Shown here piece by piece: positions 49,587 through 60,113 of a stretch of 64,000 nt of DNA. Positions within the stretch are counted from its first letter, which is position 1, and every line of letters begins with the position of its first letter. The stretch lies in NCBI GenBank assembly GCA_937908115.1, contig CALEQZ010000002.1, positions 210,543-274,542 on the forward strand, given 5' to 3'. The notes beneath the pieces were generated by a model. The model was given only the letters and a program-made list of their open reading frames with translations. It did not search any database and was not told the origin of the DNA. The translations under genes were made by a program, and so were the position numbers. The DNA comes from an uncultured Alcaligenaceae bacterium (GTDB lineage Bacteria; Pseudomonadota; Gammaproteobacteria; Burkholderiales; Burkholderiaceae_B).

Positions 49587-51236
49587 CTAGTCGTTGTGCT
49601 CGCGCTGGCGCAGCCGGAACCGCTGCAGCTTGCCGGTCTCGGTGCGCGGCAAGGCATCGAGGAACTCGATCTGGCGCGGGTACTTGTACGGCGCGATGGT
49701 GTTCTTGACGAAGTCCTGAAGTGCCAGGACCAGATCAGGCCCAGGTTGGTAACCGGGGCGCAGCACGACGAAAGCCTTGACGATCTGGCCGCGCGCCTCG
49801 TCGGGCACCCCGACCACGCCACATTCGGCGACCGCCTCATGGCGCAGCAGTGCATCCTCGACTTCGGGACCGGCGATGTTGTAGCCGGCCGAAACGATCA
49901 TGTCATCATTGCGCGCCTGGTAGAAAAAGTAACCGTCGGCGTCGCGTATGAAAGTGTCGCCCGGCAGGTTCCAGCCTTGCTGCACGAAATTTCGCTGGCG
50001 CTCGTCGGCCAGATAGCGGCAGCCGGTCGGCCCCTTGACCGCGAGCCGACCGGGCGTGCCGTCGGGCACGGGGTTCATGTCCTCGTCGACGATCTGCGCG
50101 ACGTAGCCGGGCACGACCTTGCCAATGGCGCCGCGACGCACCTCGTCGCCGGCGCTGGAAATGTACACGTGGATCATTTCTGTGCCGCCGATGCCGTCTA
50201 TCATTTCCAGCCCGGTGGCCGCCTTCCAGGCCTGGCGCGTGGCGTCGGGCAAGGCCTCGCCGGCCGAGACGCTCTTGGCAAGCGAGCCCAGGTCGAAGCG
50301 CGATGCGAGCGCCGCCATCTGCCGGTAGAAGGTCGGCGCCGTGAACACGATGGTGGCGCGAAAGTCCTGTATGGTCTGCAGTAGCGTCTCCGGCGTGAGC
50401 TTTTCGGACAGGACGACGCTTGCCCCCACGCGCAGCGGAAAGCACAGCAGCCCGCCCAGGCCGAAGGTGAAGGCCAGCGGCGGCGTGCCGCAGAATATGT
50501 CGTCGGCCTGCGGGCGCACCACATGGCGCGAAAACGAATCGCACATCGCCAGCACGTCGCGGTGAAAGTGCATGCAGCCCTTGGGCTTGCCGGTGGTGCC
50601 GCTGGTAAAAGCGACCAGGCAGACGTCGTCCACAGCCGTGTCGCATGCGTCAAATCCTTCCGGCTTGGCCGCGGCACGCGCATCCAGCGAGTCCGGCGAT
50701 GCGTCGTTAAAAAGCATCACCTGGACCAGGTCGGGCGCGTGATGTTCGTTGCCCGGGTCCCGGCAGGCGTTCAGTTCGTCGGCCAGGCGCGCGTCGCACA
50801 GCGCGGCCGATATGCGCGCCTTGTCGATGACCTGCTTCAACTCCTTTGCGCGCAACAGCGGCATGGTCGGGACCGTGACCATGCCGGCCTTGACGCAGGC
50901 CAGCCACGATGCCGCCATCATCGGGTTGTTGGGCCCGCGCAGCAGCACGCGGTTACCCGGCACCAGGCCCATGTCCTCGACCAACACTCGGGCGATGCGA
51001 TCCACCAGTGACTGCAACTGCCGGTAGGTCATCGCCTGCCGGCCTTGCCCGTCGGCCCAACGCAGCGCGATGCGCTCGCCGTCGCCGCGCGCCACGATGG
51101 CATCGACCAGTTCGACGGCCGCGTTCAGCCTGGGCGGATAGGCGAAATCCGGCTCATCCAGCAACAGTTCCGGCCATTGTTCCCGAGGTGGGAGATGGTC
51201 GCGGGCGAAAGTGTCGACGTGCGCGGAAGCTTCCAT
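49587..51236 (-). CDS. 2-aminobenzoate-CoA ligase / benzoate-CoA ligase family
   Basis: A 549-residue ANL-superfamily adenylating enzyme. AMP-binding loop TSGTTGKPKG at 211-220, the YISSAG region and the C-terminal PRTETGKLQR with catalytic Lys536. The branch is that of benzoate- and 2-aminobenzoate-CoA ligases. Context with a monooxygenase/reductase fusion of the 2-aminobenzoyl-CoA type makes anthranilate the best guess; salicylate or other ortho-substituted benzoates remain possible. It would activate the acid to its CoA thioester in the cytosol. Confidence 0.85.
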   Translation of the reverse strand: MEASAHVDTFARDHLPPREQWPELLLDEPDFAYPPRLNAAVELVDAIVARGDGERIALRWADGQGRQAMTYRQLQSLVDRIARVLVEDMGLVPGNRVLLRGPNNPMMAASWLACVKAGMVTVPTMPLLRAKELKQVIDKARISAALCDARLADELNACRDPGNEHHAPDLVQVMLFNDASPDSLDARAAAKPEGFDACDTAVDDVCLVAFTSGTTGKPKGCMHFHRDVLAMCDSFSRHVVRPQADDIFCGTPPLAFTFGLGGLLCFPLRVGASVVLSEKLTPETLLQTIQDFRATIVFTAPTFYRQMAALASRFDLGSLAKSVSAGEALPDATRQAWKAATGLEMIDGIGGTEMIHVYISSAGDEVRRGAIGKVVPGYVAQIVDEDMNPVPDGTPGRLAVKGPTGCRYLADERQRNFVQQGWNLPGDTFIRDADGYFFYQARNDDMIVSAGYNIAGPEVEDALLRHEAVAECGVVGVPDEARGQIVKAFVVLRPGYQPGPDLVLALQDFVKNTIAPYKYPRQIEFLDALPRTETGKLQRFRLRQREHND

Positions 51237-51274
51237 GTGACGTTCCCCTTGCCTATCGCTTTTCGGTCGGGCGC

Positions 51275-52471
51275 CTACCGGGCGGGCGGCCCGGCGCTGC
51301 CGTCCTTGAGCAGTTCGCGTGCGATGATCAGTTTTTGGACTTCGGTTGCGCCCTCATAGATGCGCAACGCGCGGATCTCCCGGTACAGGCGCTCGACCGG
51401 CGCGCCGGAAACGACGCCGGCTGCGCCGAAGAGCTGCACGGCCCGGTCGATGACGGCCTGCGCGGACTCGGTGGCGGTCATCTTGGCCATGGCCGCCTCG
51501 CGGGTGGTGCGTACGCCCTGCACGTCGCGCATCCACGCGGCCCGGTAAGTCAGGAGCGCGGACGCGTCGATGGCCGCAGCCATCTCGCCCAGTGCCGCCT
51601 GCGTCAGCTGCAGGTCGGCCAGCGCACCGCCGAATAAGCGCCGCGAGCGCGCGCGGGCGAGCGCCTCGGCGAGCGCCCGGCGCGCAAAGCCAAGCGCGGC
51701 CGCCGCCACGGATGCGCGGAATATGTCCAGCGTCATCATGGCGAGCTTGAATCCCTGCCCGGGTTCGCCCAACCGCTGCGTCGCAGGAATGCGGCAATCG
51801 ACGAATTCCAGCGTCGCCAGCGGATGCGGCGCCATGACGTCGATGCGCTCGGCGATGCGCAATCCCGGCGTGCCGGCGTCGACGACAAAGGCGCTGATGC
51901 CGCGCGCGCCCGGCACCTGCTCCGTGCGCGCGAACACGCAATAGAAGTCGGCGATACCCCCGTTGGATATCCACGTCTTGCGGCCATCCAGGACGTAATG
52001 GTCCCCTTCGGTTCGGGCCTGGCAGGCCATGGCGGCGACGTCGGACCCGGCCTCGGGCTCGGACAGCGCGAAGGCGGCGATGGCGTGGCCGTCGGCCACG
52101 CGCGGCAAGTAGCGCCGCTTCAGGGCGTCGTCGCCAGCCAGGGCGATCGCCCCGCTGCCCAGGCCCTGCATGGCGAACGCGAAGTCGGCCAAGCCGTCAT
52201 GGCACGCGAGTGTTTCGCGCAAAATGCACAGGGCGCGCGAGTCGACCCCGGACAAGGCCCCACCCCACTCGCCGTCCGGGCCGGCCGGCACGCAGTAGCG
52301 CAGCCAGCCGGCCTGGCCGAGGCTGCGCACCAGGCGCCGGCACGCCTGGTCCGTATCGCCATGGTCCGCCGGCTGCAGGGACCGCTTGCACCACGCGTCG
52401 AGGTCGCGCGCCAGGGTGCGGTGCGCGGGATCGAAAAACGGCCAATCCAGCCAGCTGCGGTCTGCGTACAT
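51275..52471 (-). CDS. Acyl-CoA dehydrogenase
   Basis: A 398-residue FAD-dependent acyl-CoA dehydrogenase with the flavin/substrate motifs AFALSEPEAGSDVAAM and GRKTWISNGG, and the catalytic Glu373 in IYEGATEVQ. In the island it probably oxidises a cyclic or ring-opened acyl-CoA in the beta-oxidation-like steps. It lies 2 bp from the enoyl-CoA hydratase gene and 38 bp from the ligase gene. Confidence 0.9.
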   Translation of the reverse strand: MYADRSWLDWPFFDPAHRTLARDLDAWCKRSLQPADHGDTDQACRRLVRSLGQAGWLRYCVPAGPDGEWGGALSGVDSRALCILRETLACHDGLADFAFAMQGLGSGAIALAGDDALKRRYLPRVADGHAIAAFALSEPEAGSDVAAMACQARTEGDHYVLDGRKTWISNGGIADFYCVFARTEQVPGARGISAFVVDAGTPGLRIAERIDVMAPHPLATLEFVDCRIPATQRLGEPGQGFKLAMMTLDIFRASVAAAALGFARRALAEALARARSRRLFGGALADLQLTQAALGEMAAAIDASALLTYRAAWMRDVQGVRTTREAAMAKMTATESAQAVIDRAVQLFGAAGVVSGAPVERLYREIRALRIYEGATEVQKLIIARELLKDGSAGPPAR

Positions 52472-52473
52472 GC

Positions 52474-53325
52474 TTAATCGCCTTCGAATACCGGCTTGCG
52501 CTTGGCCACGAAGGCCTCATAGGCGCGATGAAAGTCGCGGGTCTGCATGCAGATGGCCTGGGCCTGGGCTTCGGCCTCTATCGCCTCGTCCAAGCCCATC
52601 GCCCATTCCTGGTGCAGCAGCTTCTTGGTCATCGCATGGGCGAAGGCCGGGCCGGCGGCCAGTTGGGCGGCCAATTCGCCGGCGGCCGCCAGCAAGGCGC
52701 CGGGCTCGTGCAGCGAATTGAAAAACCCCCATCGCAGCCCTTCTTCGGCCGACATCGCGCGCCCGGTATAGAGCAGTTCGCTCGCCCTGCCCTGGCCGAT
52801 GACGCGCGGCAGCAACGCGCAAGCGCCCATGTCTGCCCCGGCCAGCCCGACGCGGGTGAACAAAAAGGCGGTGCGTGCCGCCGGCGTGCCCAGGCGGATG
52901 TCGCTGGCCAGCGCAATCATCGCGCCGGCGCCTGCGCACACGCCATCGACCGCGGCGACGATGGGCTGCGGGCAGGCACGCATGGCCTTGACCAGGTCGC
53001 CGGTCATGCGGGTGAAGTCCAGCAGTCCCGGCATGTCCATGCGCGTCAATGGCCCGATGATCTCGTGCACGTCGCCGCCCGAGCAAAAATTGCCTCCCGC
53101 GCCCGTGATCACGACCACCTTGACGTCGGTGGCATAGACCAGCCGACGGAACAAGTCGCGCAGCTCGGCGTAGGAATCGAACGTCAGCGGGTTCTTGCGC
53201 TGCGGCCGGTTCAGCGTGATGGTGGCGACCTTGCCGTCGGCGCTTGCCTGCCACAGGAAATGCCTGGCCTGGTATCCGGCGCAGGGCTGTTTGTGGTGCG
53301 CCATGCCGTGTTCGGTTTCGCTCAT
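52474..53325 (-). CDS. Enoyl-CoA hydratase/isomerase family protein
   Basis: A 283-residue crotonase-fold protein. The oxyanion-hole segments ITGAGGNFCSGGDVHEI and CAGAGAMIALASDIRLG are present, and the region GADMGACALLPRVIGQGRASEL is in the normal place. The local ADMGA reading carries no catalytic Glu pair of classical hydratases, so an isomerase or C-C hydrolase activity is also possible. Start at ATG 53325; an ATG at 53334 sits one base after GGAG and is less likely. Confidence 0.85.
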   Translation of the reverse strand: MSETEHGMAHHKQPCAGYQARHFLWQASADGKVATITLNRPQRKNPLTFDSYAELRDLFRRLVYATDVKVVVITGAGGNFCSGGDVHEIIGPLTRMDMPGLLDFTRMTGDLVKAMRACPQPIVAAVDGVCAGAGAMIALASDIRLGTPAARTAFLFTRVGLAGADMGACALLPRVIGQGRASELLYTGRAMSAEEGLRWGFFNSLHEPGALLAAAGELAAQLAAGPAFAHAMTKKLLHQEWAMGLDEAIEAEAQAQAICMQTRDFHRAYEAFVAKRKPVFEGD

Positions 53326-53370
53326 GCCTGCCATGCTCCTTCTTGCCATTGGTCGACGCGACTGCCTGCG

Positions 53371-54159
53371 CTATCCCGCCATCACCTCGCCGCCGTCGAC
53401 CGGCAGCGCCTGCCCCGTCACGGCTGCCGATGCCGGCAGGCACAGCCACAGCACCGCCTCGGCCACTTCTTCGGGTTGCACCAGCCGCCCCTGCGGGTTG
53501 CGCGCGACGAGCGCCTCCAGCGCCTGCCGGGGGTCCTTGCCCGTCTTTTCCACGATGTTGCGCACGGCGCTGCGTACGATGTCGGTTTCGGTGTAGCCGG
53601 GACAGACGGCGTTGACGGTCACGCCCTTGCGCGCCGTCTCCAGCGCCAGCGCGCGCGTCAGGCCCACCACCCCATGCTTGGCGGCGCAATAGGCGCTGAC
53701 ATAGGGGTAGCCGGTCAGGCCCGCCGTGCTGGCGATGTTGACGATGCGGCCCCAGCCACGCTGCAGCATCGCCGGCAGCGCCGCCTGGCTGCAATGGAAG
53801 ACGCCGGATAGGTTGACCTCTATCAGGGTGCGCCACAGCTCGGTGCTGGTGCGTTCGAAACGCTCGCTCGTCGCCTGCCCGGCGTTGTTGACCAGGATGT
53901 CGATCGGTCCGGCATCTTGCGCAGCGCGCGAAAACGCTTGATCCACGGCATTGCGGTCGGCGACGTCAGCCTGCTGCACCCGACAGCGCGACGGGTCGCC
54001 CAGGGTGGCCACCGCCTGCCGCAGCGCGTCTTCGTTGCGGCCGAGCAGCGTGACCTGCGCGCCGGCGGCAAGCAGCCGCCTGGCACAGGCCAGGCCGATA
54101 CCGCGGGCAGCGCCGGTGACCAGCGCGTGCTTGCCGGACAAAGGCTGGACCGGGTTCAT
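53371..54159 (-). CDS. Short-chain dehydrogenase/reductase (3-hydroxyacyl-CoA dehydrogenase-like)
   Basis: A 262-residue SDR. Cofactor loop TGAARGIG at 15-22, NNAG at 91-94, catalytic Ser144, Tyr157 and Lys161 (YCAAK). By position after a hydratase it probably acts as the 3-hydroxyacyl-CoA dehydrogenase of the ring-degradation route. ATG overlaps the stop of the monooxygenase/reductase gene by 4 bp. Confidence 0.88.
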   Translation of the reverse strand: MNPVQPLSGKHALVTGAARGIGLACARRLLAAGAQVTLLGRNEDALRQAVATLGDPSRCRVQQADVADRNAVDQAFSRAAQDAGPIDILVNNAGQATSERFERTSTELWRTLIEVNLSGVFHCSQAALPAMLQRGWGRIVNIASTAGLTGYPYVSAYCAAKHGVVGLTRALALETARKGVTVNAVCPGYTETDIVRSAVRNIVEKTGKDPRQALEALVARNPQGRLVQPEEVAEAVLWLCLPASAAVTGQALPVDGGEVMAG

Positions 54160-56504
54160 TTGTATGGCTCCGCAGGCGCGGCGGCCGCAGCGGCGGCGCG
54201 CGCCAGATTGGTTTCGAGCTGGCGCTTGCCGGCCAGGTACTGGCGCGGCCACGGCACGTCGGTGTAGCCCACGCGCGCCGCCTCGTGCAGCGTCCATGCC
54301 GGGTCGGCCAGGTGCGGACGCGCCAACGCGCACAGGTCGGCGCGTCCCGACGCGATGATCCCGTTGACGTGGTCGGCCTCGAAGATCGCCCCCACGGCCA
54401 TGGTCGGCATGCCGGTTTCGTTGCGGATCCGGTCGGCGAACGGCGTCTGGTACATGCGCCCGTAGACCGGCTGCTGGTCGGGGCTGACCTGCCCGGACGA
54501 GCAATCGATCATGTCGGCACCGGCTTGCTGGAACATCCGTGCGATCTGCACCGCATCGTCAGGCGTGATGCCGCCTTCGACCCAATCGTGCGCGGAGATG
54601 CGCACGGACATGGGCAGGTGCCCGGGCCAGGCCTCGCGCACCGCGGCGAACACTTCCAGCGGATAGCGCAAGCGGTTCTCCAGGCTGCCGCCATACTCGT
54701 CGCTGCGGCGGTTGGTCAGCGGGGAAATGAAGCTGGACAGAAGATAGCCGTGCGCGCAGTGCAGCTCCAGCCAGTCGAATCCAGCAGCGGCCGCCCGCCG
54801 CGTCGCGGCGACGAAATCGTCACGCACGCGATCCATGTCCGCACGGGTCATTTCCCGGGGAACCTGCGAAATGCCTTCGAGGTAAGGCAGGGGCGAGGCC
54901 GACAGCAGCGGCCAGTTGCCCTGCGGCAAGGGATGGTCCATCTCCTGCCAGCCGACCTGGGTCGAACCCTTGCGCCCGGCGTGGCCGAGCTGTATGCCTA
55001 TCTTGGCCGGCGTATTGCCGTGGACGAAGTCGACGATGCGCCTGAACGCCTGCATCTGCTCGTCGTTCCACAGCCCGGGGCAGCCCGGCGTGATGCGCGC
55101 ATCGGGCGAGACGCAGGTCATTTCCACCATGACCAGCCCGGCGCCGCCCAGCGCCCGGCTGCCCAGGTGGACGAGGTGGAAATCTCCGGGCACACCGTCG
55201 TGGCAGGAATACATCGCCATCGGCGAGACGACGATGCGGTTGGGCAGCTCCACCTGCCGCAAGCGGTAGGGCGTGAGCATGGGCAGCGGCGCACGACCGC
55301 CTGCCGGGGCGGCCGCACCTGCCAGCCACCTTTCGTAGGATTCCAGCCAATGCGGGTCCCGCAGGCGCAGGTTCTCGTGGGAAATGCGCTGTGACCGCGT
55401 CAGCAGCGAATAGGCAAACTGGGGCGGCTGCAGGCCGGCGTAGCGTGCCACGTTTTCGAACCACTCGGTCGAGTTGCGTGCCGCGTTCTGGATCTTGAGC
55501 ACCTCGACGCTGCGCGTGGCCTCGTAGTCGGCCAGCGCCTGTTCGAGCCTGTCGATGCCGTCCAGTTTGGCGGCCAGTTCGATGGCGTCTTCCAGCGCCA
55601 GCTTGGTACCGGAGCCGATGGAAAAGTGCGCGGTATGCGCGGCATCGCCCATCAGGACCACCGGTACGCGGTGGCGTTTGTCCCCGTATTGCGGCGTGGT
55701 CCAGTGCACCCAGCGCTTGCAGATCACGCGTGGGAAGCGGATCCAGATGGCCGACCCGCGCAAATGGCGCGCATTGCTCATCAGCCGGTGGCCATCCAGC
55801 CAGGGCGCGAATAGGCGCTCACAGTAGGCGATGCCTTCCTCCTGGTTCATCGCATCCAGGCCAGCCGCGCGCCAAACCTGTTCGGGCGTTTCGACAATGA
55901 AGGTGGACAGGCCGGGTTCGAACCGGTAGGCATGGGCCTGGAACCAGCCATGCTCAGTCTGCACGAAGGCGAACGTGAACGCGTCGAAGACTTTGGTCGT
56001 GCCCAGCCACACGAAGCGGCAGCGCCGCAGGTCGATGTCGGGCTGGAAGGCGTCGGTGTAGCGGCTGCGCACGCGGCTGTTGATGCCGTCGGAGGCAATG
56101 ACAAGATCGGCGTGATAACGGCGCGCGATCTCCTGGTCGTCCTGGACGTCGGTTTCGAAGACCAAGCGCACGCCCAGTTCCTCGCAGCGCGCCTGCAGGA
56201 TGTTGAGCAGGCGCTTGCGGCCAATGCCGATGAATCCGTGGCCGGTGGTGCGTATGCGCTCACCCTTGAAATGGATCTCGATGTCGTCCCAGTGGTTGAA
56301 GGCCTCGCTGATCTGCCGGGCACTGACCGGATCGGCGGCCTGCAGGTTGCCCATCGTGGCGTCGGAAAACACCACGCCCCAACCGAAGGTGTCGTACGGA
56401 CGATTGCGCTCGATGACCACGACCTCGTTGGCGGGGTCGCGCAGCTTCATGAGCAGCCCGAAGTACAGGCCGGCGGGGCCTCCGCCTATGCAGACGATGT
56501 TCAT
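54156..56504 (-). CDS. Bifunctional flavin monooxygenase / OYE-type reductase (2-aminobenzoyl-CoA monooxygenase/reductase-like)
   Basis: A 782-residue natural fusion. The N-terminal half is an aromatic hydroxylase-type flavoprotein (GGGPAG at 7-12, ASDGINS at 137-143, GDAAHTAHFSIGSG at 286-299); the C-terminal half (from about 408) is an Old Yellow Enzyme-type FMN reductase (PNRIVVSPMAMYS; HCAHGYLLSSFISPLTNRRSDEYGGS). This layout matches 2-aminobenzoyl-CoA monooxygenase/reductase and the related protein annotated as salicylyl-CoA 5-hydroxylase. The known enzyme hydroxylates and reduces the ring of 2-aminobenzoyl-CoA in one polypeptide. First gene of the catabolic operon; candidate promoter and operator just upstream. 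Confidence 0.88.
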   Translation of the reverse strand: MNIVCIGGGPAGLYFGLLMKLRDPANEVVVIERNRPYDTFGWGVVFSDATMGNLQAADPVSARQISEAFNHWDDIEIHFKGERIRTTGHGFIGIGRKRLLNILQARCEELGVRLVFETDVQDDQEIARRYHADLVIASDGINSRVRSRYTDAFQPDIDLRRCRFVWLGTTKVFDAFTFAFVQTEHGWFQAHAYRFEPGLSTFIVETPEQVWRAAGLDAMNQEEGIAYCERLFAPWLDGHRLMSNARHLRGSAIWIRFPRVICKRWVHWTTPQYGDKRHRVPVVLMGDAAHTAHFSIGSGTKLALEDAIELAAKLDGIDRLEQALADYEATRSVEVLKIQNAARNSTEWFENVARYAGLQPPQFAYSLLTRSQRISHENLRLRDPHWLESYERWLAGAAAPAGGRAPLPMLTPYRLRQVELPNRIVVSPMAMYSCHDGVPGDFHLVHLGSRALGGAGLVMVEMTCVSPDARITPGCPGLWNDEQMQAFRRIVDFVHGNTPAKIGIQLGHAGRKGSTQVGWQEMDHPLPQGNWPLLSASPLPYLEGISQVPREMTRADMDRVRDDFVAATRRAAAAGFDWLELHCAHGYLLSSFISPLTNRRSDEYGGSLENRLRYPLEVFAAVREAWPGHLPMSVRISAHDWVEGGITPDDAVQIARMFQQAGADMIDCSSGQVSPDQQPVYGRMYQTPFADRIRNETGMPTMAVGAIFEADHVNGIIASGRADLCALARPHLADPAWTLHEAARVGYTDVPWPRQYLAGKRQLETNLARAAAAAAAPAEPYK

Positions 56505-56579
56505 AGCGACCTGGCGTCCGTCCTTGCCCCCCGCACGGCGGCGTGGCTCGCCGTGGCGACGGTGATTAGTTTGAGTCTT

Positions 56580-56601
56580 GATATTTTAGGCTTCAACTAT
56601 A
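56580..56601 (-). promoter_or_regulatory. Candidate promoter/MarR operator of the catabolic operon
   Basis: Minus-strand TAAAAT (56583-56588) is a good -10, about 80 bp before the monooxygenase ATG. It overlaps an imperfect palindrome GATATTTTA-GGCT-TCAACTATA (left to right on the plus strand). The 16-mer TTTAGGCTTCAACTAT (56585-56600) recurs with 12 of 16 matches at 61383-61398 in front of the Liv operon. The coincidence of -10 and palindrome suggests repression by the island's MarR protein. Confidence 0.5.
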
Positions 56602-56656
56602 TACGCGAAAAAAATGGGCGGCAATAGCCCGAAACCCCTTCCTCGCACGGGGCGGG

Positions 56657-57369
<713 letters not shown>

Positions 57370-57373
<4 letters not shown>

Positions 57374-58188
57374 GACGTCATGCCCTGCCTGGCATCGTCC
57401 TCGCCGAGGTAAGCGCTGCGCACGTCGGGATGGGCACGGATTTCCTCGGGCGTGCCGGTCGCGACGATGCGGCCGTACACCAGCACCGAGATCCTGTCGG
57501 CCAGGCGGAACACCGCCTGCATGTCGTGCTCGACCAACAGCATCGCGGCTTGGCCGCGCAGCGACTCGATCAGCTCGGTCAGGCGCAGCGTTTCATCCGG
57601 CCCCATGCCGGCCATGGGCTCGTCCAACAGCAACACCTTGGGCCGCCCGGCCAACGCCAAGGCAAACTCCAGCTTGCGTTGTTCGCCATGCGGCAGCGTG
57701 CCCGCTTCATGGTCCATCAGCGCAGGATCGATCGCGCACTGGCGCGCAAGCGCCTGCGCCGCTTCGTGCAAGCCAGGCTCGGCATTGCGCGGGCGCCAAA
57801 AGCGCATGCTGCTACCCGTGTGCGCCTGAACCGCGAGCAGCAGGTTTTCCCGCACGGACAGGCGATTGAAGATGTTGGTGATCTGGAACGACCGCGACAG
57901 CCCCGCCGCCACGCGCTGGTGGGCATTGAGGCGGGTAATGTCGGCGCCGCCTAGCTCCAGCCTGCCCGCGTCGGCTGCCAGCGTGCCGGCCAGCAGGTGG
58001 ATGAGCGTGGACTTGCCCGCGCCGTTGGGCCCGATCAACGCGTGGATCTCGCCGGGAAGGATCTCCAGGCTGACGTCGTCGGTGGCAAGCAGCGCGCCGA
58101 AGCGGCGCACCAGGCCGGTCGCCCTCAGCGCGGGAGGCTGGCCCGATCGGGCCGGCTTGTCCCACGGAGCGCGCTCGCGGCCGTTCAT
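57370..58188 (-). CDS. livG: Liv-type ABC transporter ATP-binding protein (LivG)
   Basis: A 272-residue ATPase with Walker A GPNGAGKST, the LivG-type FQITNIF region after the Q-loop Gln, signature LPHGEQRKLE (a departed LSGGQ motif typical of LivG) and Walker B VLLLDEPMAGMG. Start at ATG 58188 overlaps the livM stop by 4 bp; the frame is open much further upstream but that part overlies livM. Confidence 0.87.
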
Positions 58189-59138
58189 GCCCGCCCTCCG
58201 GCGCCTTCGCCCTGCACGCGGCGGCGCGCAAACATGCCGGCCAGCCCCCTGGGCGCGACCAGCACGACCACCAGCAGCAGGATGCCCAGCGGCAGGTGCC
58301 AGTATTCCGTCCATAGCCGCAGGAATTCTTCGAGCAGCAGCATGACCACCGCCCCCGCCACGCCGCCGTAGCGCAAACCGATGCCACCGACGATGACCAT
58401 GATGATGAGGTTGGCCGACTGGGTCCAGTGCATCAGGCTGGGCGAAACGAACAGGTTGTGATTGGCCAGCAAGGCGCCGGCCAGCCCAGCCGCGGCCCCG
58501 GCCAGCGTGAAGGCCACCAGCTTGATTCGATACACCGGATAGCCCAGTGCCTGCATGCGCGATTCGTTCTCGCGTATGCCCTGCAGCGCCGCGCCGAACC
58601 GCGAATCGACCGCGCGCCCGTACAGGGCAAGCACGGCGGCGAAGATGGCGAGCACGACATAGTAGAAAACCATGTCGTCGCCCAGGTCCAGCCCGGGCAG
58701 CGTCGACGGGCCCGCCAAGTTGAGCCCATCCTCGCCCCCATACTGGCGCAGCGAGATGAACACGTAATAGATCATCTGCGCGAACGCCAGCGTGATCATG
58801 ATGAAGTACACGCCCCGGGTGCGCAGCGAGATCGCACCCGTGACGAGCGCGAGCAGCGCGGCCAGCGCCGCGGCAGCGGGCCACGCTGCCAGGGCCGAAT
58901 GCACGCCAGCCTCGGCCAGGATGGCCACGACATAGGCACCCGCGCCAAGGAAGGCCGCATGCCCGAGCGCCACCATGCCGCCGTAGCCCAGGATAAAGTT
59001 CAAGCTGGTCGCAGCCAGGCCGTAGATCAGGATGCGCCGCACCAGCGAAACGTAGAACGAGACATCCCACGCCGCGGCGATCCAGGGAAATGCCATGAGC
59101 AGGGCAAGCGCCAGCCAGACGATCCAGGATGCGCGCAT
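58185..59138 (-). CDS. livM: Liv-type ABC transporter permease (LivM)
   Basis: A 317-residue membrane protein with about eight hydrophobic segments. Signature stretches LGYGGMVALGHAAFLGAGAY, TRGVYFIMITLAFAQMIY and the coupling loop QGIRENESRMQALGYPVYRIKLVAF are standard for LivM. Start placed at ATG 59138, 8 bp after the livH stop. Confidence 0.87.
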   Translation of the reverse strand: MRASWIVWLALALLMAFPWIAAAWDVSFYVSLVRRILIYGLAATSLNFILGYGGMVALGHAAFLGAGAYVVAILAEAGVHSALAAWPAAAALAALLALVTGAISLRTRGVYFIMITLAFAQMIYYVFISLRQYGGEDGLNLAGPSTLPGLDLGDDMVFYYVVLAIFAAVLALYGRAVDSRFGAALQGIRENESRMQALGYPVYRIKLVAFTLAGAAAGLAGALLANHNLFVSPSLMHWTQSANLIIMVIVGGIGLRYGGVAGAVVMLLLEEFLRLWTEYWHLPLGILLLVVVLVAPRGLAGMFARRRVQGEGAGGRA

Positions 59139-59146
59139 CGGCCGCC

Positions 59147-60067
59147 CTACCCCCTGGCCGGAAACAGCCCGGCCGGACGAAAGGCGAGCACGGCCGCCAT
59201 CAGCACATAGATCGAAATCGCCGCCAAGGTCGGGCCGAGGCTGGCGGCCATGGCCGGCGGAAAAACCTCGCGCAGCAACATGGGCAGGAAGGCCCGCCCG
59301 GCGGTGTCGACCATGCCGACGAGCAGCGCGCCGACGAACGCGCCGCGCACCGAGCCGATGCCGCCGATGACGATGCACACCAGCACGAGGATGAGGATTT
59401 CCTCGCCCATGCCCGTCTGCACGGCTGTGACCGGCCCGAGCAGCGCGCCGGCCGCGGCCGCGAGCATCGCGCCGAGCACGAACACGCCCAGGAAAAGAAG
59501 CGGTACGCGCACGCCCATCAGCGTGGCCATCTGGCGGTTGGACGCGCCGGCACGCACCAGCACGCCGGCGCGCGTATGCGCGACGAACCAATACAGCCCC
59601 AGCGCAGCCAGCGCGCCCACGCCGATGATGAGCAGACGATAGGCCGGGTACATCAGTTCCGGCAACAGCTGGACCGGACCGGACAGCGCCGGCGGCAAGC
59701 CCAGCATCACCGGCGCCGGCCCCCAGATCATCTTGACCAGGTCGTTGGCGATGAGGATCAAGGCAAAGGTGGCCAGCACCTGGGCCAGGTGATCACGTTG
59801 GTACAGCTTGCGCACCAACGCGACCTCCAGCACCGCGGCAACCAACCCGGTGACCAACATGGCCAGCAGCACCGAGGCGGCGAACGAGCCGCTGTGCTGC
59901 ATGGCCTCGGCGGCCAGGTAGGCGCCGGCCATGTACAGCGAGCCGTGCGCCAGGTTCATCACGTCCATGATGCCGAACACCAGCGTCAGCCCGGCCGCGA
60001 TGAGAAACAGCATGAGCCCGAACTGCAGCCCGTTGAGCAGCTGCTCGACCAGCAGTATCGACGTCAT
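59147..60067 (-). CDS. livH: Liv-type ABC transporter permease (LivH)
   Basis: A 306-residue membrane protein, LivH branch: GLTLVFGIMDVMNLAHGSLYMAGAY near the N-terminus, coupling loop VRAGASNRQMATLMGVRV and GGIGSVRGAFVGALLVG near the C-terminus. Pairs with LivM. It lies 46 bp after the receptor gene. Confidence 0.9.
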   Translation of the reverse strand: MTSILLVEQLLNGLQFGLMLFLIAAGLTLVFGIMDVMNLAHGSLYMAGAYLAAEAMQHSGSFAASVLLAMLVTGLVAAVLEVALVRKLYQRDHLAQVLATFALILIANDLVKMIWGPAPVMLGLPPALSGPVQLLPELMYPAYRLLIIGVGALAALGLYWFVAHTRAGVLVRAGASNRQMATLMGVRVPLLFLGVFVLGAMLAAAAGALLGPVTAVQTGMGEEILILVLVCIVIGGIGSVRGAFVGALLVGMVDTAGRAFLPMLLREVFPPAMAASLGPTLAAISIYVLMAAVLAFRPAGLFPARG

Positions 60068-60113
60068 GGCGCGGATCCCGCCCAGGCTGCGCGTACCGGC
60101 ATCGCCAGGCCGC

